Below are positions 1 to 9,293 of a DNA stretch of 39,529 bases, one piece after another; positions within the stretch are counted from its first letter, which is position 1, and each line of letters opens with the position of its first letter. The translations under genes were made by a program, and so were the position numbers. The stretch comes from Oerskovia enterophila (lineage in GTDB: Bacteria > Actinomycetota > Actinomycetes > Actinomycetales > Cellulomonadaceae): positions 1 through 39,529 of the forward strand of contig NZ_MAQA01000045.1 of NCBI RefSeq assembly GCF_001692445.1, given 5' to 3'. Below the pieces are notes generated by a model. That model was not told the DNA's origin. It searched no databases and saw only the letters and a list, made by a program, of their open reading frames with translations.

Positions 1-87
1 TCCCCCACCACCGCCACCTCCTCCGCCCGCCTCGGCGCCCACGCGAGGTGCGCCGAGGCGGGCGGAGGAGGTGGCGGTGGTGGGGGA
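1..87. repeat. Perfect 38-bp inverted repeat at the window start
   Basis: Bases 1-38 and 50-87 are exact reverse complements separated by 11 bases. The arms lie in the Pro-rich 3' part of the PH-domain gene. One arm encodes polyproline followed by Ala-Ser-Ala, and the other encodes an unrelated Arg/Glu/Val-rich stretch. The arm begins exactly at base 1, which fits either a real hairpin that stopped assembly or a fold-back artefact at a contig end. Confidence 0.9.
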
Positions 88-731
88 GCCGGGGTCGCGG
101 GTCCCGACGTCGGGGGACCGGGCTGCTGCTGGCCGGCAGGTCCGCCGGCGCTGCCCGGGCCGTTCTGACCGTTCGCGGCGCCCGGTCCGCCTCGACCGCC
201 CGGGATGAAGATCGTGTCGCACAGCTTGCGGTACGTCGCGTCGGGCTTGGCGACCCAGTTGATGCGGCTCATCGCCTGGTCCTGCCCCGCGGACTCGAGG
301 ATGAACTGCCCGTACCCGAGCACGCGACCCACGATCGAGCGGCTGTAGCTCATGTCGGTGACCTTGCCGAGGGGCATCATCGCGACCTTGTGCGTCACGA
401 GCCCGAACATCAGCAGCATGCGCTTGTCGGTCGCGACGAACCACTCGTTGCGCCAGTCCAGGACCTTCCACAGCAGCCGCACCGCGACCGCGAGCCAGAC
501 CCACCAGAGCATGAGGGCCCCGTCGCCCACGGTCGGCCCGGAGGCGCTCACGAGCCACGCGACGACGAGGAACGCGGCGAAGGTCGTGGCGACCGGCTCG
601 GCGAGCTTGCCCCAGTGGGCCCGTGTGGCGAGCACGACGCGTTCGCCGGGAAGGATGTAGCGGCGCAGGTGACGCGCGCTCAGACGCGGAGGGCGCCCGG
701 GCGCCTCCACCTCCAGCTGCTCGCGCGCCAT
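1..731 (-). CDS. PH-domain (bPH2-like) membrane protein, partial at the window edge
   Basis: The frame reads open from an ATG at 731 to the first base of the window, so the C-terminus is missing. The N-terminus (MAREQLEVEAPGR) is followed by YILPGERVVLATRAHWGKL, two hydrophobic segments (about residues 48-63 and 73-87) and then EWFVATDKRMLLMFGLVTHKVAMMPLGKVTDMSY. That arrangement of two membrane helices followed by a short beta-rich region with a conserved RxLxxxG turn is typical of bacterial PH-domain (DUF304/bPH2) proteins. The tail becomes Gly/Pro/Gln-rich and ends in a polyproline run. The last bases form a perfect inverted repeat (see findings), so the terminal residues are suspect. The gene follows the 55-residue ORF by 8 bp on the same strand, suggesting one transcript. 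Function is unknown. The family call is from motif appearance. Confidence 0.75.
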   Translation of the reverse strand, partial: MAREQLEVEAPGRPPRLSARHLRRYILPGERVVLATRAHWGKLAEPVATTFAAFLVVAWLVSASGPTVGDGALMLWWVWLAVAVRLLWKVLDWRNEWFVATDKRMLLMFGLVTHKVAMMPLGKVTDMSYSRSIVGRVLGYGQFILESAGQDQAMSRINWVAKPDATYRKLCDTIFIPGGRGGPGAANGQNGPGSAGGPAGQQQPGPPTSGPATPAPPPPPPPPPASAHLAWAPRRAEEVAVVG

Positions 732-739
732 GGCGTCGA

Positions 740-907
740 CTACTCGATGAGGGACTGGACGAACTGTCCGAAGCTCGCGAACGCGCCCATGATGACGTCC
801 CAGATCGCCTGGACGATGTCGGCGGCGCGGTCGGGGCTCTTGATGACCGCGTAGAGCAGGAAGACGATGACGACCCACATCAGGATGGTCTTGGCCTTGC
901 CGGGCAT
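740..907 (-). CDS. Small 55-residue hydrophobic protein
   Basis: The ORF starts at ATG 907 (MPGKAKTILMWVVIVFLLYAVIKSPDRAADIVQAIW) and stops at 740. It has a short basic N-terminus, one membrane helix at about residues 8-23 and an amphipathic second half (IVQAIWDVIMGAFASFGQFV). It lies 8 bp upstream of the PH-domain gene on the same strand and probably shares its transcript. Small proteins of this layout are common in actinobacteria but I do not recognise a named family. The longer in-frame extension upstream runs through the 31-bp tandem repeat and is not credible, so the internal ATG is chosen. Confidence 0.65.
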   Translation of the reverse strand: MPGKAKTILMWVVIVFLLYAVIKSPDRAADIVQAIWDVIMGAFASFGQFVQSLIE

Positions 908-1045
908 CGTGTGGTCCTCACGTGGTCGTCGATCGGGGCGGTGGTGCTCTGCTCGACATGGTGACCAGAGCAGACCGGGCGCCGTCGGAGGCGCGCCGAC
1001 GACGAGTCTAGCGTTTCGCCCGAATCGGTCGTGGGTCCCGTGTCC

Positions 1046-1366
1046 GGACAAGGTCGCACAGAGGGTGCGGAGCGCCGGACGAGGCTGCTCAGTGGGCGCG
1101 GAGCGCCGGACATGGCGGCACAGAGGGCGCGGAGCGCCGGACATGGCGGCACAGAGGGCGCGGAGCGCCGGACATGGCGGCACAGAGGGCGCGGAGCGCC
1201 GGACATGGCGGCACAGAGGGCGCGGAGCGCCGGACATGGCGGCACAGAGGGCGCGGAGCGCCGGACATGGCGGCACAGAGGGCGCGGAGCGCCGGACATG
1301 GCGGCACAGAGGGCGCGGAGCGCCGGACATGGCGGCACAGAGGGCGCGGAGCGCCGGACAGGCCCG
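1046..1366. repeat. 31-bp tandem repeat (minisatellite), about ten copies
   Basis: The unit begins GGACATGGCGGCACAGAGGG and ends CGCGGAGCGCC, with a 31-bp period. Eight copies starting at 1108, 1139, 1170, 1201, 1232, 1263, 1294 and 1325 appear identical. Two diverged copies start at 1046 and 1077, and a partial copy starts at 1356. Because 31 is not a multiple of three, every frame cycles through all three readings and gives a 31-residue protein repeat on both strands, which explains the long spurious ORFs here. There are no unique spacers. The array fills most of the 460-bp gap between the NTF2-like gene and the 55-residue ORF and sits upstream of the latter. No other gene is visible in the gap. 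Confidence 0.95.
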
Positions 1367-1367
1367 A

Positions 1368-1733
1368 TCAGCCAGGCTCAGCGGCCGGTGCGAGCGTGGC
1401 GGCCAGAACCAGCCATCCCTCGTCTGCGCGCACCCAGAGCCGCGTGTAGACCAACCGCGCGGAGACTGCGGTGCCGCCCTGGATCGCCGCCACGGCGGCG
1501 ACCAGCCTGGTCACTCCGCTCGCGACGTCCTCCTGGACGTCCAGCGACTCCTCCTCCAGGCGGGTGATCTGCAGGAACCCCGAGCGGTAGCTCTCCAGGT
1601 CGTCCTCCTTGGAGAAGACGGACCCGTCCGGGCCGGCGCCGACGCACCGAGGGTGCAGCAGCGCCTCCAGCGCGTCGACGTCGCCGGCGCGCTGGGCGGC
1701 TTGGAGCGCGTGCTCGGCAGCGAGAAGACTCAT
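1368..1733 (-). CDS. NTF2-like / DUF4440 (SnoaL-type) protein
   Basis: A 121-residue protein starting at ATG 1733 (MSLLAAEHALQAAQRAGDVDALEALLHPRC). The opening helix pair followed by an L-x-D-A-L-E-x-L-L-H-P motif, a mid-protein SKEDDLESYRSG helix, and closing beta strands (ARLVYTRLWVRADEGWLVLAATL) match the NTF2-like cone fold of DUF4440/SnoaL proteins. These bind small ligands or catalyse simple isomerisations and hydrolyses. The substrate here cannot be told. It ends at the edge of the tandem repeat array, and its downstream DNA on the minus strand is the repeat. Confidence 0.75.
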   Translation of the reverse strand: MSLLAAEHALQAAQRAGDVDALEALLHPRCVGAGPDGSVFSKEDDLESYRSGFLQITRLEEESLDVQEDVASGVTRLVAAVAAIQGGTAVSARLVYTRLWVRADEGWLVLAATLAPAAEPG

Positions 1734-1820
1734 CGCCCGAGTCTACGCACCGGGACCTGCCCCGGGGGCGGGAACTGAGGGGGGCGGCGAGGACCGGCAG
1801 GAACGCCAGTCAGGAACGCC

Positions 1821-1852
1821 GAGGGGCGGGCGCCTCGCGGCGCCCGCCCCTC
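1821..1852 (-). terminator. Hairpin terminator downstream of ndgR
   Basis: Perfect 14-bp arms (GAGGGGCGGGCGCC at 1821-1834 and its complement at 1839-1852) with a 4-base loop lie 20 bp beyond the stop of the IclR gene. There is no strong U-tract, as is usual in high-GC actinobacteria. Confidence 0.75.
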
Positions 1853-1871
1853 GGTCAGGGTCGATGGACGG

Positions 1872-2591
1872 TCACTCGCCAGCGCGGCGGAGGACCTCGG
1901 TCAGGCGGTTGGCCGCGGCGACGACGGAGCCCGAGTGCAGACGGCCCGGCTGGCGCGTCAGGCGCTCGACCGGTCCCGAGATCGAGACCGCGGCGACGAT
2001 CCGCCCCGACGGTCCACGCACGGGCGCCGACACCGAGGCGACCCCGAGCTCGCGCTCCGAGACGGACTGTGCCCAGCCGCGCCGTCGGACCCCCGAGAGG
2101 ATCGTGGCCGTGAAGACGGCCTCGCGCAGGCCGCGGTGCAGGCGGTCCGGCTCCTCCCAGGCGAGCAGCACCTGGGCGGCCGAGCCCGCGCCCATCGTGA
2201 GGGTCGCCCCCACGGGGATAGAGTCACGGAGTCCGACCGGGCGTTCTGCCGCGGCGACGCAGATGCGATGGTCGCCCTGGCGGCGGTAGAGCTGGGCGCT
2301 CTCGCCCGTGTGGTCGCGCAGCGCCGTGAGAACCGGGTTGGCGGCGGCGAGCAGGCGGTCCTCGCCTGCTGCGGTCGCGAGCTCGTTCAGGCGCGGTCCG
2401 AGGACGAAACGGCCCTGCATGTCGCGAGCCACCATGCGGTGGTGCTCGAGCGCGACAGCGAGGCGATGAGCCGTCGGACGGGCGAGTCCGGTGGCGGTGA
2501 CGAGCTGGGCCAAAGTGGCTGGTCCGGACTCCAGAGCGCCCAGAACGGACGCCGCCTTGTCCAGCACGCCGACTCCGCTAGAATTGTCCAT
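1872..2591 (-). CDS. ndgR: IclR-family regulator of leucine biosynthesis (NdgR/LtbR type)
   Basis: A 239-residue IclR protein. The N-terminal winged helix-turn-helix (residues about 8-70) includes LDKAASVLGAL and TATGLARPTAHRLAVAL. The C-terminal effector domain (about 80-235) includes GESAQLYRRQGDHRICVAAAE, the TLTMGAGSAAQVLLAW segment and VSAPVRGPSGRIVAAVSISGP. Its divergent position beside leuCD is the standard actinobacterial arrangement of NdgR (Streptomyces) and LtbR (Corynebacterium), which control leuCD and other amino-acid genes. The ATG at 2591 lies only 6 nt past a CAATAT box, so the mRNA is probably leaderless. Assignment to NdgR is by family plus context. Confidence 0.88.
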   Translation of the reverse strand: MDNSSGVGVLDKAASVLGALESGPATLAQLVTATGLARPTAHRLAVALEHHRMVARDMQGRFVLGPRLNELATAAGEDRLLAAANPVLTALRDHTGESAQLYRRQGDHRICVAAAERPVGLRDSIPVGATLTMGAGSAAQVLLAWEEPDRLHRGLREAVFTATILSGVRRRGWAQSVSERELGVASVSAPVRGPSGRIVAAVSISGPVERLTRQPGRLHSGSVVAAANRLTEVLRRAGE

Positions 2592-2597
2592 AGGTCG

Positions 2598-2629
2598 ATA
2601 TTGACGTCTCGCACAGTGAGATGCAAGTT
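2598..2629. promoter_or_regulatory. Overlapping divergent promoters of ndgR and leuC with a central palindrome
   Basis: On the minus strand TTGCAT (2626-2621), a 17-bp spacer and CAATAT (2603-2598) end 6 nt before the ndgR ATG. On the plus strand TTGACG (2601-2606), a 17-bp spacer and a weaker CAAGTT (2624-2629) point at leuC. The imperfect palindrome TCTCGCACAGTGAGA (2607-2621) fills the spacer of both. An IclR-type dimer bound there would block both promoters, giving autoregulation and leuCD repression. The promoter elements are read by eye; operator function is inferred. Confidence 0.65.
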
Positions 2630-2755
2630 AGCGGGTGTCGGTGTCGCCGAAGGACCGGGAAGATCACCCGGACCACGACCGAGTTGTACCCCCCGATCGT
2701 CGCCCACGGCCCCCGCGTGAGCGACCACCGCAGGACACAGGTAGGAGAAACCAAC

Positions 2756-4237
2756 ATGGCCGGCACGCTGGCGGAGAAGGTCTGGGACGCGCACCTGGTG
2801 CGACGTGGCACCGACGGGTCGCCCGACCTCCTCTACATCGATCTGCACCTCATCCACGAGGTCACCAGTCCGCAGGCCTTCGAGGGCCTGCGTCTCGCCG
2901 GCCGGCAGGTGCGCCGCACCGACCTGACGATCGCGACCGAGGACCACAACACCCCCACGCTCGACATCGACCTGCCGATCGCGGACCTCACGAGCCGCAC
3001 CCAGATCGACACGCTGCGCAACAACGCCAAGGAGTTCGGCGTGCGCATCCACTCGCTCGGTGACGCGGACCAGGGCATCGTGCACCAGGTCGGTCCTCAG
3101 CTCGGGCTCACCATGCCCGGCCTGACGGTCGTGTGCGGCGACTCGCACACCTCGACCCACGGTGCGTTCGGGGCCCTCGCGTTCGGCATCGGGACCTCGG
3201 AGGTCGAGCACGTGCTCGCGACCCAGACCCTGCCGCTCGCGCCCTTCAAGACCATGGCGATCACGGTCAACGGCGAGCTGCCCCCGGGTGCGACGAGCAA
3301 GGACATCATCCTCGCGATCATCGCGAAGATCGGCACGGGTGGCGGCCAGGGCTACGTCCTGGAGTACCGCGGCGAGGCCATCCGCAAGCTGACCATGGAA
3401 GCCCGCATGACGGTCTGCAACATGTCGATCGAGGCGGGCGCGCGCGCCGGCATGATCGCACCGGACGAGACCACGTTCGAGTACCTCAAGGGCCGTCCGC
3501 ACGCGCCCGAGGGCGCCGACTGGGACGCCGCGGTCGAGTACTGGAAGACGCTCAAGACCGACGACGACGCCACGTTCGACGAGGAGGTCGTGCTCGAGGC
3601 GGCCGACCTCGAGCCGTTCATCACCTGGGGCACCAACCCCGGTCAGGGCCTGCCCCTGTCCGCGAACGTCCCGGTCCCCGCGGAGATCGCCGACGAGAAC
3701 GAGCGCGTCGCCGCCGAGCGCGCGATCGAGTACATGGGCCTGACCCCGGGTGCTCCGCTGCGCGACATCGCGATCGACACGGTCTTCATCGGCTCGTGCA
3801 CCAACGGCCGCATCGAGGACCTGCGCTCGGTCGCCAAGGTCGTCCAGGGCAAGAAGAAGGCCGACTCGCTGCGCGTGCTCGTCGTGCCCGCCTCGGCCCG
3901 TGTCCGCCTCCAGGCCGAGGCCGAGGGGCTCGACCAGATCTTCCTCGACTTCGGTGCCGAGTGGCGCAACGCCGGCTGTTCCATGTGCCTGGGCATGAAC
4001 CCCGACCAGCTCGCCCCCGGCGAGCGCTCGGCCTCCACGTCCAACCGCAACTTCGAGGGTCGCCAGGGCAAGGGCGGACGCACCCACCTGGTCTCGCCGC
4101 TCGTCGCGGCCGCGACGGCCATCCGCGGGACCCTGTCCTCGCTGGCCGACCTGGACCTGCCGGCCGACGTCGACATCACGTCGTTCGACGGCACGCCGCT
4201 CGCGCCGCTCGACCCGCGCGTCCCGCTGCAGGTCTGA
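2756..4237 (+). CDS. leuC: 3-isopropylmalate dehydratase large subunit
   Basis: A 493-residue aconitase-family protein. With LeuD it interconverts 2- and 3-isopropylmalate in leucine synthesis. The start [15 protein letters not shown] is preceded by GTAGGAG (2741-2747), and the longer upstream frame has no sensible homologous sequence. Signature motifs are [15 protein letters not shown], the iron-sulphur ligand Cys348 in [13 protein letters not shown], and Cys408/Cys411 in [15 protein letters not shown]. Length and motifs are typical of a bacterial LeuC, so the enzyme should be active. An untranslated leader of about 125 nt separates promoter and start. It contains no leucine-rich leader peptide. 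leuD follows after 82 bp. Confidence 0.97.
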   Translation: MAGTLAEKVWDAHLVRRGTDGSPDLLYIDLHLIHEVTSPQAFEGLRLAGRQVRRTDLTIATEDHNTPTLDIDLPIADLTSRTQIDTLRNNAKEFGVRIHSLGDADQGIVHQVGPQLGLTMPGLTVVCGDSHTSTHGAFGALAFGIGTSEVEHVLATQTLPLAPFKTMAITVNGELPPGATSKDIILAIIAKIGTGGGQGYVLEYRGEAIRKLTMEARMTVCNMSIEAGARAGMIAPDETTFEYLKGRPHAPEGADWDAAVEYWKTLKTDDDATFDEEVVLEAADLEPFITWGTNPGQGLPLSANVPVPAEIADENERVAAERAIEYMGLTPGAPLRDIAIDTVFIGSCTNGRIEDLRSVAKVVQGKKKADSLRVLVVPASARVRLQAEAEGLDQIFLDFGAEWRNAGCSMCLGMNPDQLAPGERSASTSNRNFEGRQGKGGRTHLVSPLVAAATAIRGTLSSLADLDLPADVDITSFDGTPLAPLDPRVPLQV

Positions 4238-4319
4238 CACCGGACGCGGCGCCGCCCAACCGGTGGCGCCGCACCGGCAGGCCCCCTGACGACCGACTCA
4301 TCGAGGAAGCAGAAGCATC

Positions 4320-4958
4320 ATGGAGAAGTTCACCACCCACACCGGTGTCGGTGTCCCGCTGCGCCGCAGCAACGTCGACACGGACCAGATCATCCCCGCC
4401 GTCTACCTCAAGCGCGTGACGCGCACGGGCTTCGAGGACGCGCTGTTCGCGGCGTGGCGCGGGGACCCCGCATTCATCCTGAACCAGCCCGCGTACACGT
4501 CCGGCTCCGTGCTGGTCGCGGGCCCGGACTTCGGCACCGGCTCGTCGCGCGAGCATGCCGTGTGGGCCCTCAAGGACTACGGCTTCAAGGTCGTCCTGGC
4601 CTCTCGCTTCGCGGACATCTTCCGCGGCAACTCGGGCAAGCAGGGCCTCGTCGCGGGCATCGTCGCGCAGGAGGACATCGAGCTGCTGTGGAAGGTCCTC
4701 GAGACCAAGCCCGGCACCGAGGTCACGGTCGACCTGGTCGAGCGCACCGCGACGGCAGACGACGTCGTGGTCCGTTTCCAGATCGACGACTACACGCGCT
4801 GGCGCCTCATGGAGGGGCTCGACGACATCGGTCTGACCCTCCAGCACGAGGCCGACATCACGGCGTTCGAGCAGACGCGCGCGTCGTGGCGCCCCAAGAC
4901 GCTGCCGGCGAAGCACCTGCCGACGGTCGACATCGAGGCGGCTCGTCCGTCCGCGTGA
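4320..4958 (+). CDS. leuD: 3-isopropylmalate dehydratase small subunit
   Basis: A 212-residue swivel-domain partner of LeuC. It starts [20 protein letters not shown] and carries the conserved [15 protein letters not shown] substrate-binding segment, [17 protein letters not shown], and [11 protein letters not shown] near the middle, all in family order. The length is slightly above the usual 200 residues because of a short basic C-terminal tail. AGGAAGCAGA lies just upstream as a plausible ribosome-binding site. It is co-directional with leuC and ends just before a strong terminator, so the two genes form one operon. Confidence 0.97.
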   Translation: MEKFTTHTGVGVPLRRSNVDTDQIIPAVYLKRVTRTGFEDALFAAWRGDPAFILNQPAYTSGSVLVAGPDFGTGSSREHAVWALKDYGFKVVLASRFADIFRGNSGKQGLVAGIVAQEDIELLWKVLETKPGTEVTVDLVERTATADDVVVRFQIDDYTRWRLMEGLDDIGLTLQHEADITAFEQTRASWRPKTLPAKHLPTVDIEAARPSA

Positions 4959-4987
4959 CCTGACGGTCGCGAACGGTTCGCACGGCC

Positions 4988-5026
4988 CGACGGCGCCGCT
5001 CCCCTGGGTGGGGAGCGGCGCCGTCG
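4988..5026 (+). terminator. Strong hairpin terminator after leuD
   Basis: Perfect 17-bp arms (4988-5004 and 5010-5026) around the loop TGGGT, 30 bp after the leuD stop. The next gene is on the other strand, so the hairpin may work in both directions. The following stretch 5055-5140 contains loosely repeated GAGGGTGAC-like motifs without an ORF. Confidence 0.8.
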
Positions 5027-5141
5027 GCGTGCGGGGAGTGTGTGCCGCTGCGCGTCGTGTCGCCGAGGGTGACGTGCGCGCCGGTCGAGGGTGACCTGTG
5101 GGTGCGACGAGGGCGACGCGCGAGCCCGCCGAGGCTGACAC

Positions 5142-5981
5142 CTACGGGAGCGGCGGTCCCTGGCGGATCCTCGCGAGCTGCAACTCGGCGGTGACCTTGG
5201 ACGGGTCCCAGCCGGCCTCGATCCACCAGGTCGCGCCCGCCGCCTCGAGCGCCCGCGCGTCCTGCGCTGCGGCGTCGAGGTCGGTCACGAAGTCTCGCTG
5301 GACCACGAGCTCGAACGGACCGGCCGACGGGTCGCGGTGCTCGGCGACCCAGGTCGCGACCTCGCGCGTCTCGTCGGGTGTGAGGGAGTCCATGCCGCGG
5401 TCGCCCCGGAGCTGGACCGTCACGCCGTCCCAACGGACCGCGCGGCTCATCGACTTCTCGCTCGGGAACACCCCCACAGGCCACACGGGGATGCGCCCGT
5501 TGACGGGCTGCGGTGAGATCGTCATCTCGCCCGTCGAGATGTGCTTCCCGTCGAACGAGAACGCCTCGCCCGACCAGGAACGCTCGAGGAAGGCCAGGAC
5601 GTCGTCGAGCAGCTCGGCGCGTTCGCGCAGCGACGTGAACTGGCCGGGGACGGCGCTGAAGCCCGCGTCGTCGAGCACCCCGACCCCGGCGGGCAGCACG
5701 AGCCGCCCGCCCGAGAGGTGGTCGACCGTCAGGGCCTGGCGCGCGAGCTCCCACGGGCGCCGACGCGGCAGCGCGAACACGAGCGCCCCCAGTGTCACGC
5801 GCTCGGTCTGGACGGCTGCCGCGGCGAGGATGCCCCACGGGTCGTAGCCCTCCATGCCGGGCAGGCTGATGCCGTCCCACGTGAAGTAGCCGTCCCAGCC
5901 GTGCTCCTCGGCCTCGCTGGCCATGGAGACCAGCTCTGATGCGGAACCGAAGCTCCCGACGAACCCGAACTTCAAGCCCAT
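5142..5981 (-). CDS. LLM-class (luciferase-like) flavin-dependent oxidoreductase
   Basis: A 279-residue TIM-barrel protein starting at ATG 5981 (MGLKFGFVGSFGSASELVSMASEAEEHGWDG). The pattern GWDGYFTWDG, followed by DPWGILAAAAVQTERVTLG, then RRRPWELARQALTVDHLSGGRL and VGVF-like barrel strands, is typical of bacterial luciferase-like monooxygenases and F420-dependent reductases. The C-terminal half has FELVVQRDFVTD and AAGATWWIEAGWDP. FMN or F420 as cofactor cannot be separated by eye. It is a single gene between the leuD terminator and a gap leading to a convergent-type hairpin. The substrate is unknown. Confidence 0.85.
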   Translation of the reverse strand: MGLKFGFVGSFGSASELVSMASEAEEHGWDGYFTWDGISLPGMEGYDPWGILAAAAVQTERVTLGALVFALPRRRPWELARQALTVDHLSGGRLVLPAGVGVLDDAGFSAVPGQFTSLRERAELLDDVLAFLERSWSGEAFSFDGKHISTGEMTISPQPVNGRIPVWPVGVFPSEKSMSRAVRWDGVTVQLRGDRGMDSLTPDETREVATWVAEHRDPSAGPFELVVQRDFVTDLDAAAQDARALEAAGATWWIEAGWDPSKVTAELQLARIRQGPPLP

Positions 5982-6055
5982 GACGTCCTCCTGCGACTCG
6001 TTGGCGGTCCTCCCACGGTAGGACCGGCCACCCACACGCGTCGCGGGCGGGACAA

Positions 6056-6099
6056 CGAAGGCCTGCTCGTCCGCGAAGTCGCGGGCGAGCAGGCCTTCG
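6056..6099 (-). terminator. Hairpin terminator of the DUF808 gene
   Basis: Arms of 14 bp (6056-6069, CGAAGGCCTGCTCG, and 6086-6099) enclose a loop that itself can pair (CCGCG/CGCGG). It sits just beyond the stop of the minus-strand DUF808 gene. Confidence 0.75.
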
Positions 6100-6114
6100 G
6101 ACGTGGTCAGAGGA

Positions 6115-7050
6115 TCAGTGGTGCGCCTTCTTGCGGGGTATGAAGTGCACGACCGTGACGACGACCGCACCCACGATGGTGCCGACGATCGCCGAGCCCA
6201 GGGTGTCGACGAGCCACGTGAGCACACCGCCGACGACCGGGACGCCGTGCACACCCGACTCGAGGAAGTGCAGCAGGTCGTACGGGCCGTGCCAGCCGAG
6301 GTCGTACGTGCCCTGCAGCAGGATGTGCCCACCGACCCACAGCATCGCCACCACGCCGACAGTCGAGATGACTGCCATGACGCGCGGCATCGCGGTCACG
6401 AGGCCGCGGCCGAACGACTGGACCCACCCCGTGCGCTGCCGGGCGAGGTGCAGGCCGATGTCGTCCATCTTCACGATCAGGCCGACGATCCCGTAGACGA
6501 GGACCGTGATGAGCAGCGCGACGACCACGAGGATGATCGCGCGCGACCAGAACGCCTCGTCGGCGACCTCGTTGAGCGCGATGACCATGATCTCCGCGCT
6601 GAGGATGAAGTCGGTGCGCACCGCGCTCGACACGACCCGGTCCTCGTCGACGGCCTTCTTCGCGGCCGCGTCGTCGATCGCCTTCGTGTGCTTGCCCGAG
6701 ATCATCTCCCAGAGCTTCTCGGCTCCCTCGTACGCGAGGTACGTCCCGCCGACCATGAGCAACGGGGTCAGGAGCCACGGCAGGAACTGGCTGAGCAGCA
6801 GCGCCGCCGGGAGGATGAACAGGAGCTTGTTGCGCAGCGAGCCCAGGGCGATGCGCTTGACGACCGGGATCTCGCGCTTCGCGGCCAGACCCTCGACGTA
6901 GCGGGGCGTGACCGCGGTGTCGTCGATCACGACGCCGGTGGCCTTGACGCTCGCGCGCCCCGCGGCGGCACCGATGTCGTCGATGGACGCTGCTGCCAGC
7001 TTGGCGAATGCTGCGATGTCGTCCAGCAGTGCTACGAGTCCGACGGACAT
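6115..7050 (-). CDS. DUF808 family inner-membrane protein
   Basis: A 311-residue protein beginning MSVGLVALLDDIAAFAKLAAASIDD, the diagnostic opening of DUF808 (E. coli YedI-like) proteins. It continues with DDTAVTPRYVEGL, REIPVVKRIALGSLRNK and four or five hydrophobic segments (near residues 83-108, 167-192, 215-240 and 275-303). It ends in a charged RKKAHH tail. The start is supported by a GGAGA motif 7-11 nt upstream. The biological role of the family is not established. It is divergent from lpdA, and the 215-bp gap between them should hold promoters for both. Confidence 0.9.
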   Translation of the reverse strand: MSVGLVALLDDIAAFAKLAAASIDDIGAAAGRASVKATGVVIDDTAVTPRYVEGLAAKREIPVVKRIALGSLRNKLLFILPAALLLSQFLPWLLTPLLMVGGTYLAYEGAEKLWEMISGKHTKAIDDAAAKKAVDEDRVVSSAVRTDFILSAEIMVIALNEVADEAFWSRAIILVVVALLITVLVYGIVGLIVKMDDIGLHLARQRTGWVQSFGRGLVTAMPRVMAVISTVGVVAMLWVGGHILLQGTYDLGWHGPYDLLHFLESGVHGVPVVGGVLTWLVDTLGSAIVGTIVGAVVVTVVHFIPRKKAHH

Positions 7051-7252
7051 GAGGTCTCCACGAGGCCCGTGTCGCCGCCCACGAGCCCTTGAGGTCGGGA
7101 TCCGACGCGGCTGTAGCGCATCGTAACGACTCGGGCGGTGCGCCGTCGCGGGGCGTCCGCGAGAGAGCCCGCCGGCATCGTCGACAGTGACCCGGCCCCG
7201 TGCCCTGGTGACGTGTGACGCGATCGGTCGCACCGCCGTCGGGCAGACGATC

Positions 7253-7265
7253 TAGGCTGGTCCAC

Positions 7266-7268
<3 letters not shown>
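7253..7268 (+). promoter_or_regulatory. Leaderless-type -10 box before lpdA
   Basis: TAGGCT (7253-7258) is followed by 7 nt and the ATG at 7266. There is no purine-rich ribosome-binding site. This spacing is what is expected when transcription starts at or next to the start codon. No clear -35 element is seen. Confidence 0.55.
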
Positions 7269-8669
<1,401 letters not shown>

Positions 8670-8706
8670 TACTTGTGACAGGACGGATAGGTTCGACCGT
8701 CCTGCT

Positions 8707-8749
8707 GAGAGGCCTTGACCTGCGGAGTCACCGCAGGTCAAGGCCTCTC
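8707..8749 (+). terminator. lpdA terminator and left boundary of the accessory island
   Basis: Perfect 19-bp arms (8707-8725 and 8731-8749) with a 5-base loop AGTCA and a pyrimidine-rich tail. This is the last element that clearly belongs to the conserved chromosome before integrase and transposase debris starts. Confidence 0.85.
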
Positions 8750-8812
8750 TCTGTGCCTTGATCGGGGTGGACAGCCAGGGTCGGCCGAGGACAGGAATGT
8801 TCATTCTGGGGG

Positions 8813-8834
8813 GCACACAGGGGTGGGGGCACGA
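8813..8834. repeat. Island-end repeat, left copy (GCACACAGGGG...GGGCACGA)
   Basis: This sequence resembles 24183-24199 (GCACACAGGGGGCACGA) and 23949-23965 (GCACGCAGGGGGCACGA), with a 5-6 nt insertion in the middle. Two of the three copies lie upstream of an integrase relic, so they may be recombinase arm-type sites. Similarity was judged by eye. Confidence 0.45.
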
Positions 8835-8903
8835 CGGCGAGGATCGTCGTTTCGTGCCCCATCTCGTCCGGGGCCGAACGAAGGGCTCGGGGGAGGGGCA
8901 CAA

Positions 8904-9293
8904 ATGGTCAAGGCGACGACGGCCCAGCGGACGACGGCGGGGCGCCGCGAAGCGTGGGGTCGGCTGCGCAAGCCCGCCACGGTGATGATGTATCGCGGTC
9001 GGGTGACCAATTACCTGCGCGAACCTCTCGGTGACACCCTGGTGCGCGAGATCGACACCGCCGTGGTCCGGGACCTGACGCGAGACCTCGTCGCGATCCC
9101 TTCGCGCCTGTGGCCCGGCGCGGCCCACAACGGCATCGCGGGCGACGCGATCGACGTGCTCAAGATGATTCTGCGCGCAGCGGTGCGCGACGGCGTGCTC
9201 GCCACCATGCCCGACGTCGCCACGCCGCAGCGCAAGTCCGTGCGCCACGACCAGGACCACGCGCCCGAGGACGACGTCGCTGCGCCCCCTAGG
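8904..9293 (+). pseudogene. Tyrosine-recombinase (phage integrase) relic, left
   Basis: The frame from ATG 8904 begins MVKATTAQRTTAGRREAWGR, the basic opening of actinobacterial phage/ICE integrases (compare the relic at 24214). It then jumps to MMYRGRVTNYLREPLGDTLVREIDTAVVRDL, which is core-binding SAM-like-domain sequence. The Arm-DNA-binding strands expected between them are missing, so an internal deletion is likely. The frame is cut at about 9293 by an IS481-type end, and no catalytic R-H-R-Y domain remains. It is therefore inactive. The preceding 235 bp hold repeats but no other gene. Confidence 0.75.

Noticed and set aside
48-854. 268-residue plus-strand ORF
   Set aside because: It is the antisense shadow of the PH-domain gene, rich in Arg and without any recognisable motif.
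1046-1366. CRISPR array
   Set aside because: The repeats are directly adjacent with no unique spacers, and no cas gene is present.
867-1778. Long plus-strand ORF and matching minus-strand ORFs with 31-residue protein repeats
   Set aside because: They are by-products of a 31-bp DNA repeat open in all frames. The real genes on either side are on the minus strand with family-like sequence.
2630-2755. Leucine leader peptide or attenuator before leuC
   Set aside because: No short ORF with clustered Leu codons and no clear alternative hairpins were found in the leader.
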